Shown here piece by piece: positions 1 to 8,320 of a DNA stretch of 64,000 nt. This DNA comes from Beggiatoa alba B18LD (GTDB lineage: Bacteria > Pseudomonadota > Gammaproteobacteria > Beggiatoales > Beggiatoaceae). The DNA lies in contig NZ_JH600070.1 of assembly GCF_000245015.1 (NCBI RefSeq), positions 637,594 through 701,593 on the forward strand, written 5' to 3'. Under the pieces are notes generated by a model. It worked only from the letters and a program-made list of their open reading frames with translations. It was not told the DNA's origin and did no database searches. How positions within the stretch are numbered: position 1 is the stretch's first letter; each line of letters opens with the position of its first letter. The position numbers and the translations under genes were made by a program.

Positions 1-650
1 CGCAACGGCTTTAAACTCTTGCCCACGCTAAACCAAACCATTAAACCAAAAACAGGCAGGGAAAATAAAAATGGACTGAGGACAGAATATAAAATGTCAT
101 TTAACAATTCATCGCGCACAGCATAGCTTTCGCCTGTTTGTACCACTAATTGACTTTTTGTATCGTAGAGATTGAAAACGCGCCATGTTTGGTCGTTAAT
201 GTGCTCATCAGAATAACCATAGTCATCCTCTTCATCATCATCATCTTCTTTGTCATCCTCATCACAATGGTCTGCATTGTCTTTAGGTGGTTGAAAACAT
301 AAATCGGTCGCACGGATAGGCAGCGGAGGGGCAAAGTCAGGCGCGGAAGCAGAGCGAAATTTTTTACCATCCGCAAAATAAACAATAAAAGCAACATTTG
401 CCTCATAACGATGACCATTGCGATTTTTACGCTTAACAGAGACATCTTGCAGGGCAAAATTTTTAATATCTTCATGATGACGAATAAGACTTAACAGCGT
501 CCGTGCTGTTTGTGCAAGGGTTGCATCCTGAACCTCTTCAATTTCATGGGCAGCCTCTTGCTCAACCCAAATCACGATAACACCCCAGCACGCCAGAAAA
601 GTGCTAGCAAGAAACAGCAATAAATATCTACGCAGTGAATAAGTTTTCAT
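1..650 (-). CDS. Sensor histidine kinase, N-terminal part (QseC/PmrB-like), cut by window edge
   Basis: The reading frame opens at ATG 650 and stays open to base 1 (about 216 codons), so only the N-terminal sensor part is present. Visible are a first membrane helix at about residues 9-29, a periplasmic region of about 160 residues and a second helix at about 188-208, the usual layout of QseC/PmrB-type kinases. The kinase core lies outside the window. The periplasmic loop contains a striking acidic run (about residues 127-150, mostly Asp and Glu, with two Cys nearby at 118 and 129). In the PmrB/PhoQ group acidic loops can bind cations; a similar role here is inference. The start overlaps the stop of the upstream response regulator (ATGA), indicating translational coupling. 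The kinase assignment rests on topology and the coupled response regulator. Confidence 0.8.
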   Translation of the reverse strand, partial: MKTYSLRRYLLLFLASTFLACWGVIVIWVEQEAAHEIEEVQDATLAQTARTLLSLIRHHEDIKNFALQDVSVKRKNRNGHRYEANVAFIVYFADGKKFRSASAPDFAPPLPIRATDLCFQPPKDNADHCDEDDKEDDDDEEDDYGYSDEHINDQTWRVFNLYDTKSQLVVQTGESYAVRDELLNDILYSVLSPFLFSLPVFGLMVWFSVGKSLKPL

Positions 651-1309
651 GGAGTCGCGTTAATCATATATCCAACCCCTCGCACGTTTTGGATCAAATC
701 TTTTCCCAATTTTTTACGTAAATGATGAATATAAACTTCTACGGCATTACTTTCTACAAATTCATTCCAACCGTATAAGCTATCTTCTAAACGGGCGCGA
801 GAAAGAACTTTTCCTTTATTTTCAAGTAATATTTTTAAAATGGCGAATTCTTTCGGCGATAAACTCACTGGCTCATCGGTCAGTGTGACATGATGCGCGG
901 CAGGGTCTAGGCATAAATCGCCATGCCATAATTTAGGGGTTGCGCGTCCATTGGCACGCCGTAATAAAGCCCGTAATCGAGCTAATAATTCAGTAAAACT
1001 AAAGGGTTTAACCAGATAATCATCAGCACCTGCATCCAATCCTTGTACTCTATCATGAACAGTATCCCGTGCGGTCAACACTAAAACAGGTAGCGTATTA
1101 TCTGCAAGACGTAATTGTTTTAATAAACTTAAACCATCTTTTTTAGGTAAGGCTAAATCTAAAATCAATCCATCATATTGTTCAGCCTGTAACGTATGCT
1201 CTGCATCCTCCGCTGTTTTTACCCAATTGACGGCGTAGCCCTCCTGACTTAATCCAATTTTTAAACCATCTCCAATTAATAAATTATCTTCGACGACGAG
1301 TAAGCGCAT
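647..1309 (-). CDS. OmpR-family response regulator (QseB/PmrA-like)
   Basis: A DNA-binding response regulator of 220 residues, the normal family length. The receiver domain (residues 1-115) has the acidic pocket near residue 7, the phosphoacceptor Asp51 in LILDLALPKKDG, the conserved Thr in VLTARD and the Lys in VKPFSF. The C-terminal winged helix (about 125-217) ends in the typical RGVGYMI. It is followed with a 4-base overlap by the sensor kinase gene, so the two form one two-component system. It lies 21 bp downstream of the cyclase gene and may be cotranscribed with it. QseBC-like pairs next to SHP/DHC cytochrome genes are known from other proteobacteria, so control of the cytochrome module by this pair is a reasonable inference. 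Confidence 0.93.
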   Translation of the reverse strand: MRLLVVEDNLLIGDGLKIGLSQEGYAVNWVKTAEDAEHTLQAEQYDGLILDLALPKKDGLSLLKQLRLADNTLPVLVLTARDTVHDRVQGLDAGADDYLVKPFSFTELLARLRALLRRANGRATPKLWHGDLCLDPAAHHVTLTDEPVSLSPKEFAILKILLENKGKVLSRARLEDSLYGWNEFVESNAVEVYIHHLRKKLGKDLIQNVRGVGYMINATP

Positions 1310-1330
1310 GATGATGAACTCCTTGAGAAA

Positions 1331-2554
1331 TTAAAGGCTAATGACAGGTAAAGGCTCGGCTTTACCCTTCATGTTGATTGTGCGTTGTGTTTGCACAAGT
1401 GGTTTTTGTAACAATTTGTTAAACAGAATTTGAGAAATTAATAATTCATCACGTTGGGCGTGGTCACAAATCCGTTTTGTGGTGTTGACTGTATCGCCAA
1501 TCACATCATAGGCTTTCAGGGTATTTCCCCCTAATAAGCCTTCGACTAATGGCCCTGTGTGTAAGCCAATGCCTACCCCTAATTGATAAGGTGCAAGCAA
1601 TGTTGCAATCTGTGTTTTCAACTGTTGCGCAACTGTTAGAGCAGTTTGTGGGTCAGGAAAAACCATCATGATTTCATCGCCTGTGAGTTTGACTTTAATA
1701 ACGGTGGTATTTATCCAAATTTTTTCAGCAGTTGCGCAATATTGATTCAACATATCAACCACTATTTCAGGGGGATGGCTTTCACTCCAACGGGTAAACC
1801 CGCGAATATCCATAAATAATAGGGTGCGTTCTTTGCGGGTGAGACTGAGTTGATTAGGGTCTATCACCGCGACCGCTAACATATCTTGTCCTAAAAACCA
1901 TTCGGAATAACGGCGTAGTTGTTCGCTGGTTGTGCGAAGCAAGCGGAGAAAGGATTCTGCATTGTATTGAGCAACGCCCAAAATAATGCCGATAAGGGTT
2001 GTCGTTAAGGCTAAAAAAGTATGGCTGCCTTCCGTGAAAAAGCTAGATAAATCATAATCATTCTGGTCAGTTAATATGCCATATATCCAATACATGGTTA
2101 AAATAATATTAACCCGCAATACACTTTCTAAAATCATTAAGTAACGTTCAAATGCAGGTGAGCTATAGGCGCGTAAACTTTGCAACAGTCCAATAGCCAT
2201 CGCAAATCCCCACATGGCGATATGATTCGGTTTATCAAAGAAAAATAATTCGTTTTGGCTCAGTTCTGCTAAGGTGTAAAGCGTTGGTACGATTAAGTTA
2301 CCCAGAAAAGGGTGAGGTTGCCCTTTATAACGTTGAAGCCCCAGATAGTAAGACTGTGTTATACAAGCAAATATTAATATATACAAAGCCATTTCATGAA
2401 AATACGCTTTGCCATCGATTAAAAATTCTAAAAAAATATTGGCAATTGAAAAATGTACCGTATTGGTAAAAAATTCTTGAATGATAAATTCACGTGGTGT
2501 GCCATAAAGCCGATGGTGTAATGCTGTATTCATAGCAACAGGATGCTGTGTCAT
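1331..2554 (-). CDS. Membrane-anchored class III adenylate/guanylate cyclase
   Basis: A 407-residue nucleotide cyclase. Residues 30-200 contain several hydrophobic segments forming an unrecognised membrane sensor domain, and the catalytic domain covers about 240-400. It has both metal-binding aspartates, in LFMDIRGFT (D249) and in KLTGDEIMM, and the transition-state Asn and Arg in VNTTKR. The base-recognition region reads YDVIGDTVN, as in many bacterial adenylate cyclases, so cAMP is the likelier product, but this is inference. Start choice is uncertain: no clear Shine-Dalgarno sequence precedes ATG 2554, and an in-frame ATG lies at 2533. It sits between a terminator-like hairpin at 2607-2659 and the response regulator gene, so it may head a cyclase-regulator-kinase operon. 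Confidence 0.9.
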   Translation of the reverse strand: MTQHPVAMNTALHHRLYGTPREFIIQEFFTNTVHFSIANIFLEFLIDGKAYFHEMALYILIFACITQSYYLGLQRYKGQPHPFLGNLIVPTLYTLAELSQNELFFFDKPNHIAMWGFAMAIGLLQSLRAYSSPAFERYLMILESVLRVNIILTMYWIYGILTDQNDYDLSSFFTEGSHTFLALTTTLIGIILGVAQYNAESFLRLLRTTSEQLRRYSEWFLGQDMLAVAVIDPNQLSLTRKERTLLFMDIRGFTRWSESHPPEIVVDMLNQYCATAEKIWINTTVIKVKLTGDEIMMVFPDPQTALTVAQQLKTQIATLLAPYQLGVGIGLHTGPLVEGLLGGNTLKAYDVIGDTVNTTKRICDHAQRDELLISQILFNKLLQKPLVQTQRTINMKGKAEPLPVISL

Positions 2555-2606
2555 GTAGATGCTTATTGATGGGCTTTAAGGTGGAAATTAAACCAACACA
2601 AGCGAT

Positions 2607-2659
2607 AAAAAAGGACTTACGCAAGAACCTATTCAGATTAATGCGGTAAGTCCTTTTTT
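2607..2659. terminator. Bidirectional terminator-like hairpin
   Basis: The arms AAAAAAGGACTTACGC and GCGGTAAGTCCTTTTTT pair over about 15 bp around a loop of about 20 nt, with A runs on one side and T runs on the other. It could therefore end transcripts in both directions. On the minus strand it separates the DHC cytochrome gene from the cyclase gene. Confidence 0.7.
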
Positions 2660-2747
2660 AACAATCGTTATATACGCTTTTAGGAATATGAGCATAAAGC
2701 GTATTTCTTAAAAAATGCTTAAGAAACCCTTAAATTTTTAACCCCCT

Positions 2748-3308
2748 CTAATCATCTTCCCAACGACCATAATTAGGAATATCGACATTATCCTCATTAA
2801 AAATGCCTTTATCCGCAGTCTGATGACAGACATTACAACGGCTAAATGATTTTACCTCAGGATTATCGACCACCATTTTTGCAGGGATTTCATCATGTTT
2901 CCGTTTAAAATAAGGCGTTTCCGTAATACGTAACGGGGCTGCACTGGCTGGCAAGGATTTTAAAAACCCACTGCCTAAGCGACTGGCTGTTTTATCGGCT
3001 GCTTGTTCAGTTAAATATGCACTGATTGCCGCCTGTTGTTCAGGCAATAACTCAGCATTTTCCCCGAAATGTTTATCTAAACTGCCCATGATGGCAGTCC
3101 ATGAACGAGCAGGTAATAAAGCGGGTGGGTAGGCAAAATGACAACTACCACATTCCTTTACATAATCGTTATTTAATGCGGTTTGTGCATAGAGCGTACT
3201 ACTGAGGCGTGCATCCTCCTTATCTTCATCCGCCCAAACAGGCATATTAAAAACAGTGCTCAGTGTGAAGCAGAAGAAAAAAATACGTATTTCTTTAAAA
3301 ATTGACAT
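2748..3308 (-). CDS. Periplasmic diheme cytochrome c (DHC family)
   Basis: A 186-residue secreted cytochrome with an N-terminal signal peptide ending near VWA (about residue 26) and two heme-attachment motifs, CGSCH near residue 53 and CNVCH near the C-terminus. The stretch around the first heme (CHFAYPPALLPARSW) matches the diheme cytochrome c domain found beside SHP genes, where DHC passes electrons to SHP. The same domain recurs fused to the cytochrome b of the neighbouring gene, including the LLPARSW motif, so the locus carries two DHC versions. It lies downstream of SHP in the same direction, with a palindromic repeat in the spacer and a terminator-like hairpin behind it. Confidence 0.9.
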   Translation of the reverse strand: MSIFKEIRIFFFCFTLSTVFNMPVWADEDKEDARLSSTLYAQTALNNDYVKECGSCHFAYPPALLPARSWTAIMGSLDKHFGENAELLPEQQAAISAYLTEQAADKTASRLGSGFLKSLPASAAPLRITETPYFKRKHDEIPAKMVVDNPEVKSFSRCNVCHQTADKGIFNEDNVDIPNYGRWEDD

Positions 3309-3345
3309 ATTAAGTACCTTATTAATAACAAATTGATATTAATTA

Positions 3346-3461
3346 TCTGAATCAGGATTTTCAGAATTAACAGGATTTAAAACCCGCAAATAAAAACCCA
3401 ATACGAAGGCATCTTTTTAATCCTGCTAACCCTGAAAATCCTGTGAATCCTGCTTCAGACA
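3346..3461. repeat. Palindromic repeat, core only (copy A)
   Basis: The spacer between SHP and DHC holds the core of the dispersed repeat: TCTGAATCAGGATTTTCAG on the left and an inverse arm ending in TGCTTCAGACA on the right. Both arms are made of about 9-nt units containing CAGGATT or its complement AATCCTG. The outer AACCTGAG ends are absent, so this is a fragment or a core-only copy. Confidence 0.75.
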
Positions 3462-3521
3462 ATCGCCCTGTTTAAACACGTGATAGACAGAAAGCAGGCG
3501 CGAAATAACCGTGAGAAAAAA

Positions 3522-3917
3522 TTATTGTGTTTGGATATAACGCAATACATCGCCTTTCTCTTGTGGCGTGCATTCACGTCCAAATGTCCATTTGCAATTA
3601 CGCAATAACCACTTTTGAATATCCTTCACATTGCTTAAACGAGCAGAATTAACCGACGGAGCTAACGGCTCAATGACTTTGCCAGTCTCTTGATGCTTAC
3701 CTTGCGCCCGTAAATCTGCGGTGTGACAACTCGCACATTGCCGTGTTTTGCCCGATTGAGCGTCGACACTCGTTTGTTCCCAAACGGTTTTCCCCGCTTC
3801 AACGCTGAAATGACTCGCGCCCGCTTGCTGATATTCTTTTAATAACTGCTCGACTGCTTCTGTTGCCTGTGCGGAACAACTTGCAACCATACAAAGCGAA
3901 ATAAGCCAATAACGCAT
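3522..3917 (-). CDS. shp: Sphaeroides heme protein-type cytochrome c (DUF1924)
   Basis: A 131-residue single-heme cytochrome with a signal peptide (cleavage near residue 18, after AQA), one heme motif CASCH, and two C-terminal cysteines in LLRNCKWTFGRECT. These features match the DUF1924/SHP family. Known SHPs are high-spin cytochromes whose Asn ligand is displaced on reduction so that oxygen, NO or similar small molecules bind. Which residue is the ligand here cannot be proved by eye. The start is supported by AGGAG 6-7 bases upstream. It lies between the cytochrome b-DHC fusion and the free DHC gene, matching the known shp-dhc-cytochrome b neighbourhood. Confidence 0.88.
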   Translation of the reverse strand: MRYWLISLCMVASCSAQATEAVEQLLKEYQQAGASHFSVEAGKTVWEQTSVDAQSGKTRQCASCHTADLRAQGKHQETGKVIEPLAPSVNSARLSNVKDIQKWLLRNCKWTFGRECTPQEKGDVLRYIQTQ

Positions 3918-3986
3918 GACATTCTCCTGATATAAATAAAATTGCTATAAAAATAAAGGGGATGATAACGAGTGTAAAAAAGGGAA

Positions 3987-5120
3987 TTAAGGCAACGCGG
4001 GATAGGACATCGCGCTATCTTCAAAACTGCCTTGTTCTGCATCTAAGTGACAAGCAGCACAATTACCTTGATATTTCACAAGGGCGGATTGCCAATATGT
4101 TTGAGGGATAACAGCGTGTTTTTCGCGCCAGTACACCGTCTCAGTAATACGTTGCGGGGTGTCTGTCTGCGGGGTGGATGTATCGATATGCCAAGCAGCT
4201 TCGCTCAGATGTTGGTCTGCGGCATTGGCTTGGGCAAAAAGTTGTAATTGCTTGAGCGTATCAGCGTCTAAGGCTAAATCTTCTTGAAAATGTGCTTGTG
4301 TTTGACTGAGTAATAACTGCCATGAACGCGCGGGTAGTAACACGGGAGAATAAGCCAGATGACAAGCCCCACATTCCTCTTCCCATAACGCATGACGTGG
4401 CAATGTCTCATTTTTAATCGGAATATAAGGATTATCAGCAGTTTGCTGAAAATAGCCCCAAAAATACCATAAACTCGCGCCAACCAGCCCCGCCAACATA
4501 AACCCCGCGATATAAGGATGTGTCGGAATAACAGGGGTTTTTATGGCTATTGATGCCTGTTTTTTCCCTGAAAATAGGGAACGAATCAGATTTTCACCCT
4601 GTAGCCAGCTTTCGCCAATCACGCCCAACACATGAACACCAACAAGGATAAGCAACGCTTCTGCAAGCAGTTCATGCCCTGTATGGGCTAAATCGCCCGT
4701 TGCAAAACTAAACCAACCCGCGAATAAACCATGTTGTTCTTCTGCCCATTGGGTTAAAAAACCTGTCGCGCTTACGCCTAACGACAGGCAAAGCAGGAGA
4801 AAAACAGCCCAGCCACCAATGGGATTATGTCCTAAATAATGTTGACGTTCTGAGGTGAATAATGTGCTTAAATAGCGGAAAACATGGGGCAAGGAATAGG
4901 TAAACTCGCTGAAACGGGCGTAATAAGAGCCAATAAATCCCCAGCAGAGTCGAAACAGTAATAGGCTAAAAAAAACGTAGCCTGCAAATAGATGAATGTG
5001 TAAATAGCGGTCATCCTCATGTGTAAACCACGCGAGGGCAAAACTAAGCACTAATAACCAGTGAAATAAACGGGTTGGAATATCCCAAACTCGAACAGCT
5101 TGCATAGTCTGAACGTGCAT
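3987..5120 (-). CDS. Cytochrome b561-type membrane protein fused to a diheme cytochrome c domain
   Basis: A 377-residue protein with two parts. Residues 1-225 form a four-helix b-type cytochrome of the b561/hydrogenase cytochrome b kind (VWDIPTRLFHW start, further His pairs in HIHLFAGY and VGVHVLG), followed by a fifth helix. From about residue 240 a DHC-type diheme domain follows with heme motifs CGACH and CAACH and the LLPARSW motif shared with the free DHC. The expected role is to take electrons from the quinol pool in the membrane and pass them through the fused hemes to SHP. In the better-known arrangement cytochrome b and DHC are separate proteins, so this fusion together with a second free DHC is notable. 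It is the first gene of the cytochrome cluster. Confidence 0.9.
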   Translation of the reverse strand: MHVQTMQAVRVWDIPTRLFHWLLVLSFALAWFTHEDDRYLHIHLFAGYVFFSLLLFRLCWGFIGSYYARFSEFTYSLPHVFRYLSTLFTSERQHYLGHNPIGGWAVFLLLCLSLGVSATGFLTQWAEEQHGLFAGWFSFATGDLAHTGHELLAEALLILVGVHVLGVIGESWLQGENLIRSLFSGKKQASIAIKTPVIPTHPYIAGFMLAGLVGASLWYFWGYFQQTADNPYIPIKNETLPRHALWEEECGACHLAYSPVLLPARSWQLLLSQTQAHFQEDLALDADTLKQLQLFAQANAADQHLSEAAWHIDTSTPQTDTPQRITETVYWREKHAVIPQTYWQSALVKYQGNCAACHLDAEQGSFEDSAMSYPALP

Positions 5121-5237
5121 TTTCTTTTACCACAAAACGAATGAACGTTATGCACTATAAAGCGTAAGACTTAATTGCAACTTAATGAGTGACTTACTAC
5201 CAGCGGTTATAACTAGCAAGTTAAATAGGTGAACAAC

Positions 5238-6893
5238 TTATTTATTTATATCGTTTTTATTTTCATCAACGACTGGAGAATAGTCAGGATGTTTTAAATC
5301 GATTTGAATGGTAAACGTCGTATCGCGTCCTAAGGTATCAGCATTCGGTTTATTGAGCAGATTAACTTCCCATTCAATAGCTTTGCGTTTATCAGTGAAG
5401 CTATTAATTAATTCATTGAGTTTTAATAAATTAATCGCTAGTTCGCGCTGATTGTTAATTCGAATTCTGCCATATAAACGCACGCCTTCAATTAATGGCT
5501 CTGCGACTGATGGCGTTGTTTTCATCTTTGATAAGGCGCGACTATCCTGCGTAGCTGTGGGGCTGATTTCATAATCAGTGAGGGCAGGCACAAAAAAATC
5601 ATCATGACGTGTACTCACACGCCATTCTAATTTTGCTAATTTAAACTCAGGGTATCTACTCCAAATTTGGCTAATATGCGTTAACAGCGGACGTAAAGAG
5701 GGAACATGTTGACCATGAAGATAGTGTCCTATTTGTATCACATTTTGAATTTGTAAAATATCTAAAGGCAATTGTGCCTTGCTCGCGTGCAACTGCCGTA
5801 TTTCTTGCTGAAATTTTACCAATTGCCCTGTGGTTTGCGATATTTCCGCCTGAATGTCTAATGATTGCTGTAAATAATACAAACTAATGCCTATCGCCCC
5901 CGCAAAAATCAGGGCTGTTGCTTGATAAATCCGCCGAGCAAGCGAGCGATAGAAAAAATCGCGGGTTTCCTGTTGTTGTGCGTAATGATTGCGTAATGGT
6001 TGGGAATGCAATTGATAAAGCACTAAATGATGTAAATACAGTGGTTCTGTTGTATTCACACTTAAGCCTGTGCGTTCTGCAAAATCATGAATATCCGTTA
6101 CATATACGTCTAATTCGGAAAGGTCTTCGCGGTTAAGTAACTGCTCAACTAAATCGACTAAAGCTGTTGGGCAGAGTAATAAAACTAATAAAGGGGTGTC
6201 GAAGGGTAATAATTTAACACTTTGTAAATATTGATGTGTTCTTAACATCTGATTGACTAAAGTTTGCGCCTGTTCTTCAGGTGTCACAGCATGTAATGGA
6301 ATTAACCGACTAAATTTAAATGTATTATTTGAGAAAAAACTTTGTCGCAATCCTGCTGCGATATTTGAGCTAATCCGCGAGGTATAACCAGAGATAAGAA
6401 TATGATTTGCTCTCGGTAAATATTTAAGTAAGCATTGACTGAGTAGCGGTAGGGAATAAATGCCCGCTAAGGGGATTTTATGCGTATTGATTAAATCTAA
6501 CCAAGGCTGTAATAAAGTTTCATTATTTAATGCAGTAAATAAAGCAAAATCATCACGACGACCAGTCGATTCACGTCCTTGTATCATCGTATAGGTATAA
6601 AGGGCTTTTTCAAAAAAACGTTCGCGTCGTCGTTGTAATAATAATTTTTTATCGCGTCCCATCACATGCGGGATAGTATCTGATTTATATTCTTCTTGTG
6701 TGCTATCAACAAAAAAATGAATCGGCGTTTTTGGGTCAGTAATCAGATAGTCAATAAAAGCATGTTCTATGCTTGCTTGAATCGTAGCATCACTGAGATT
6801 AAACCGCCCAAGCTCTGATAAGGATTGAGGCTTTAGTTGATAAGCAATCAATTCATAATCAGAAAGATAGAGAATACGTTTTATAGTCATCAT
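5238..6893 (-). CDS. GspL/PilM-PilN-like inner-membrane assembly protein
   Basis: A 551-residue protein without a confident family name. Residues 1-320 are soluble and begin with a strand-rich section (KRILYLSDYEL). A single membrane helix is at about 322-345 (ALIFAGAIGISLYYL), followed by a coiled coil (about 345-380) and a C-terminal region with alternating strands. Cytoplasmic part, one membrane helix, coiled coil and ferredoxin-like end is the layout of GspL or of a PilM-PilN fusion in type II secretion and type IV pilus machines. The gene directly follows the GspF/PilC-like gene with a TAATG overlap, which supports that role. Assignment is from architecture and context; actin-like ATPase motifs were not identified. 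Confidence 0.55.
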   Translation of the reverse strand: MMTIKRILYLSDYELIAYQLKPQSLSELGRFNLSDATIQASIEHAFIDYLITDPKTPIHFFVDSTQEEYKSDTIPHVMGRDKKLLLQRRRERFFEKALYTYTMIQGRESTGRRDDFALFTALNNETLLQPWLDLINTHKIPLAGIYSLPLLSQCLLKYLPRANHILISGYTSRISSNIAAGLRQSFFSNNTFKFSRLIPLHAVTPEEQAQTLVNQMLRTHQYLQSVKLLPFDTPLLVLLLCPTALVDLVEQLLNREDLSELDVYVTDIHDFAERTGLSVNTTEPLYLHHLVLYQLHSQPLRNHYAQQQETRDFFYRSLARRIYQATALIFAGAIGISLYYLQQSLDIQAEISQTTGQLVKFQQEIRQLHASKAQLPLDILQIQNVIQIGHYLHGQHVPSLRPLLTHISQIWSRYPEFKLAKLEWRVSTRHDDFFVPALTDYEISPTATQDSRALSKMKTTPSVAEPLIEGVRLYGRIRINNQRELAINLLKLNELINSFTDKRKAIEWEVNLLNKPNADTLGRDTTFTIQIDLKHPDYSPVVDENKNDINK

Positions 6894-8107
6894 TATCTAA
6901 ATTTAAACTGGGTAATCATGTCATAAATAGGGCCTAACACGGATAACATAACCCAACCCAGCAAAGCCCCAAGAATAATCGTCATAATGGGTTCGATTAA
7001 GGTTTGAATTTTTTCGATAGACTCATTAATTTCACGATTATAAAAATAACTGATATTTTCCAATGCAGTATCCAACTCACCCGTACTTTCACCGACTTTA
7101 ACCATTCGTAAAACTAACGGCGGAAATAGATGCACTCGCTCAAAACTCTCGCTAATACTAACTCCTTCGGCAATGTGGTCATATACTTGTTGAATTGCGG
7201 ATTCAATCACAACATTCCCTGCTAAACCTTTGGTGATTTGTAACCCATCTAACACCGTAATGCCTGCGCTGTAGAGTAATGCAAAAAAGTTAGCAAAGCG
7301 TGCCAAAATGATTTTTTCTATAATTGGGCCAATCAACCAAACCGTTAATTTAAAACGGTCTAGCTTAAAACGTGCGGCACGATAACGATGAACTAAAAAA
7401 CGGACAAGAATGATTAAAGCAATGGGTAAGCATAAAACCAGATACCAAAAGTTAATTAAAAAATCAGAAACTAGAATTAATAATCGAGTATGCCAAGGTA
7501 ATTGATAACCCATCGCCATATTTTTTATAAATTCAATAAGTTGTGGCACAAGATAGGTCATCAGGAAGAAAAAAACCCCAATCACAATCGTTGCGACAAA
7601 GGTAGGATACATTAATAATTTTTTGGTTTTCGCAATCAGTTCATCATTCCATTTTAATGTTTGGGTTAAATGTTTAAATACATCCGATAATTTTCCGCTT
7701 TCTTCCCCTGCAATAATTAAGCTGATAAAAATAGTATCAAAAACATTGGGAAAGGCTCTCATTGCCCCTGATAACGTTTGCCCCCCTTGAATACTTTCTA
7801 CTAATCCACTCAATACTTCCCGCATATAAGATTGTGGCAAACTATCTCGTAAATCGACGAGACCTTCTAATAATGGCACGCCTGCACGGTTTAAATGTTC
7901 CATATAAAAACAGAAGGTGATTAAATCTTGACGGTTGACTTTATGTCGGGAATAACGACTGTGCGATTGTTTTAAGCGATAGTGAATCAGGTCTAATCCC
8001 ATCTGTGCTAAACGATGTTCTAAATCATTAATATTGTTAGCTTCAATTAATCCATTTGTAATCCGCCCTTGTTCATCCATTGCACGATAAATATATTTCT
8101 GTGTCAT
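6893..8107 (-). CDS. Type II secretion/type IV pilus inner-membrane protein (GspF/PilC family)
   Basis: A 404-residue protein of typical GspF/PilC length. It opens with the family start YIYRAMDEQGRITNGLIEA and carries two repeated T2SF domains (about residues 70-190 and 270-390). Membrane helices lie at about 165-190, 215-240 and near the C-terminus. The family forms the inner-membrane platform on which pseudopilins or pilins are assembled. It ends in a 1-base overlap with the GspL/PilMN-like gene, so the two are coupled. No ATPase (GspE/PilB) gene is adjacent; the GspG pseudopilin gene lies 2.6 kb away on the same strand, beyond pbpC. Whether it serves type II secretion or a pilus cannot be told from this window. 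Confidence 0.88.
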   Translation of the reverse strand: MTQKYIYRAMDEQGRITNGLIEANNINDLEHRLAQMGLDLIHYRLKQSHSRYSRHKVNRQDLITFCFYMEHLNRAGVPLLEGLVDLRDSLPQSYMREVLSGLVESIQGGQTLSGAMRAFPNVFDTIFISLIIAGEESGKLSDVFKHLTQTLKWNDELIAKTKKLLMYPTFVATIVIGVFFFLMTYLVPQLIEFIKNMAMGYQLPWHTRLLILVSDFLINFWYLVLCLPIALIILVRFLVHRYRAARFKLDRFKLTVWLIGPIIEKIILARFANFFALLYSAGITVLDGLQITKGLAGNVVIESAIQQVYDHIAEGVSISESFERVHLFPPLVLRMVKVGESTGELDTALENISYFYNREINESIEKIQTLIEPIMTIILGALLGWVMLSVLGPIYDMITQFKFR

Positions 8108-8180
8108 ATTTTTTACCTATGGCAACACTGAGTTTGATAAAAATATCGTTATCACGTTGATATTGCCCGTATTTTATATT

Positions 8181-8320
8181 AACCTGAGTTCGGCGAGTTT
8201 CTTTTAAAAAGACAACAGCTTGTCTGAATCAGAATTCACAGGATTTTCAGAATTAGCAGGATTAAAAAGCGTCATTCACCTGACTTTTTGGTTTAAGGGT
8301 TTTAAATCCTGCTAATCCTG
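8181..8320. repeat. MITE-like palindromic element, one end intact (copy B)
   Basis: It begins with a perfect AACCTGAGTTCGGCGAG end, preceded by T so that the boundary reads TTAACCTG. Then follow TTTCTTTTAAAAAGACAAC and the CAGGATT-unit core. The right side stops inside the AATCCTG units at base 8320, directly against the stop codon of pbpC, so the second outer end is missing. Confidence 0.85.

Noticed and set aside
146-475. Minus-strand open frame of 109 codons at the left edge
   Set aside because: It lies out of frame inside the sensor kinase gene, whose frame continues past the edge, carries membrane helices and is coupled to the response regulator. The Met-rich composition comes from acidic gat codons read in another frame.
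3346-3461. Short regularly spaced CAGGATT units as CRISPR
   Set aside because: Period is 9 nt, the units form a hairpin, and the structure recurs at many intergenic sites; this is a dispersed palindromic repeat.
4047-4247. 66-codon plus-strand frame
   Set aside because: Antisense to the heme-binding region of the cytochrome b-DHC fusion; no supporting features.
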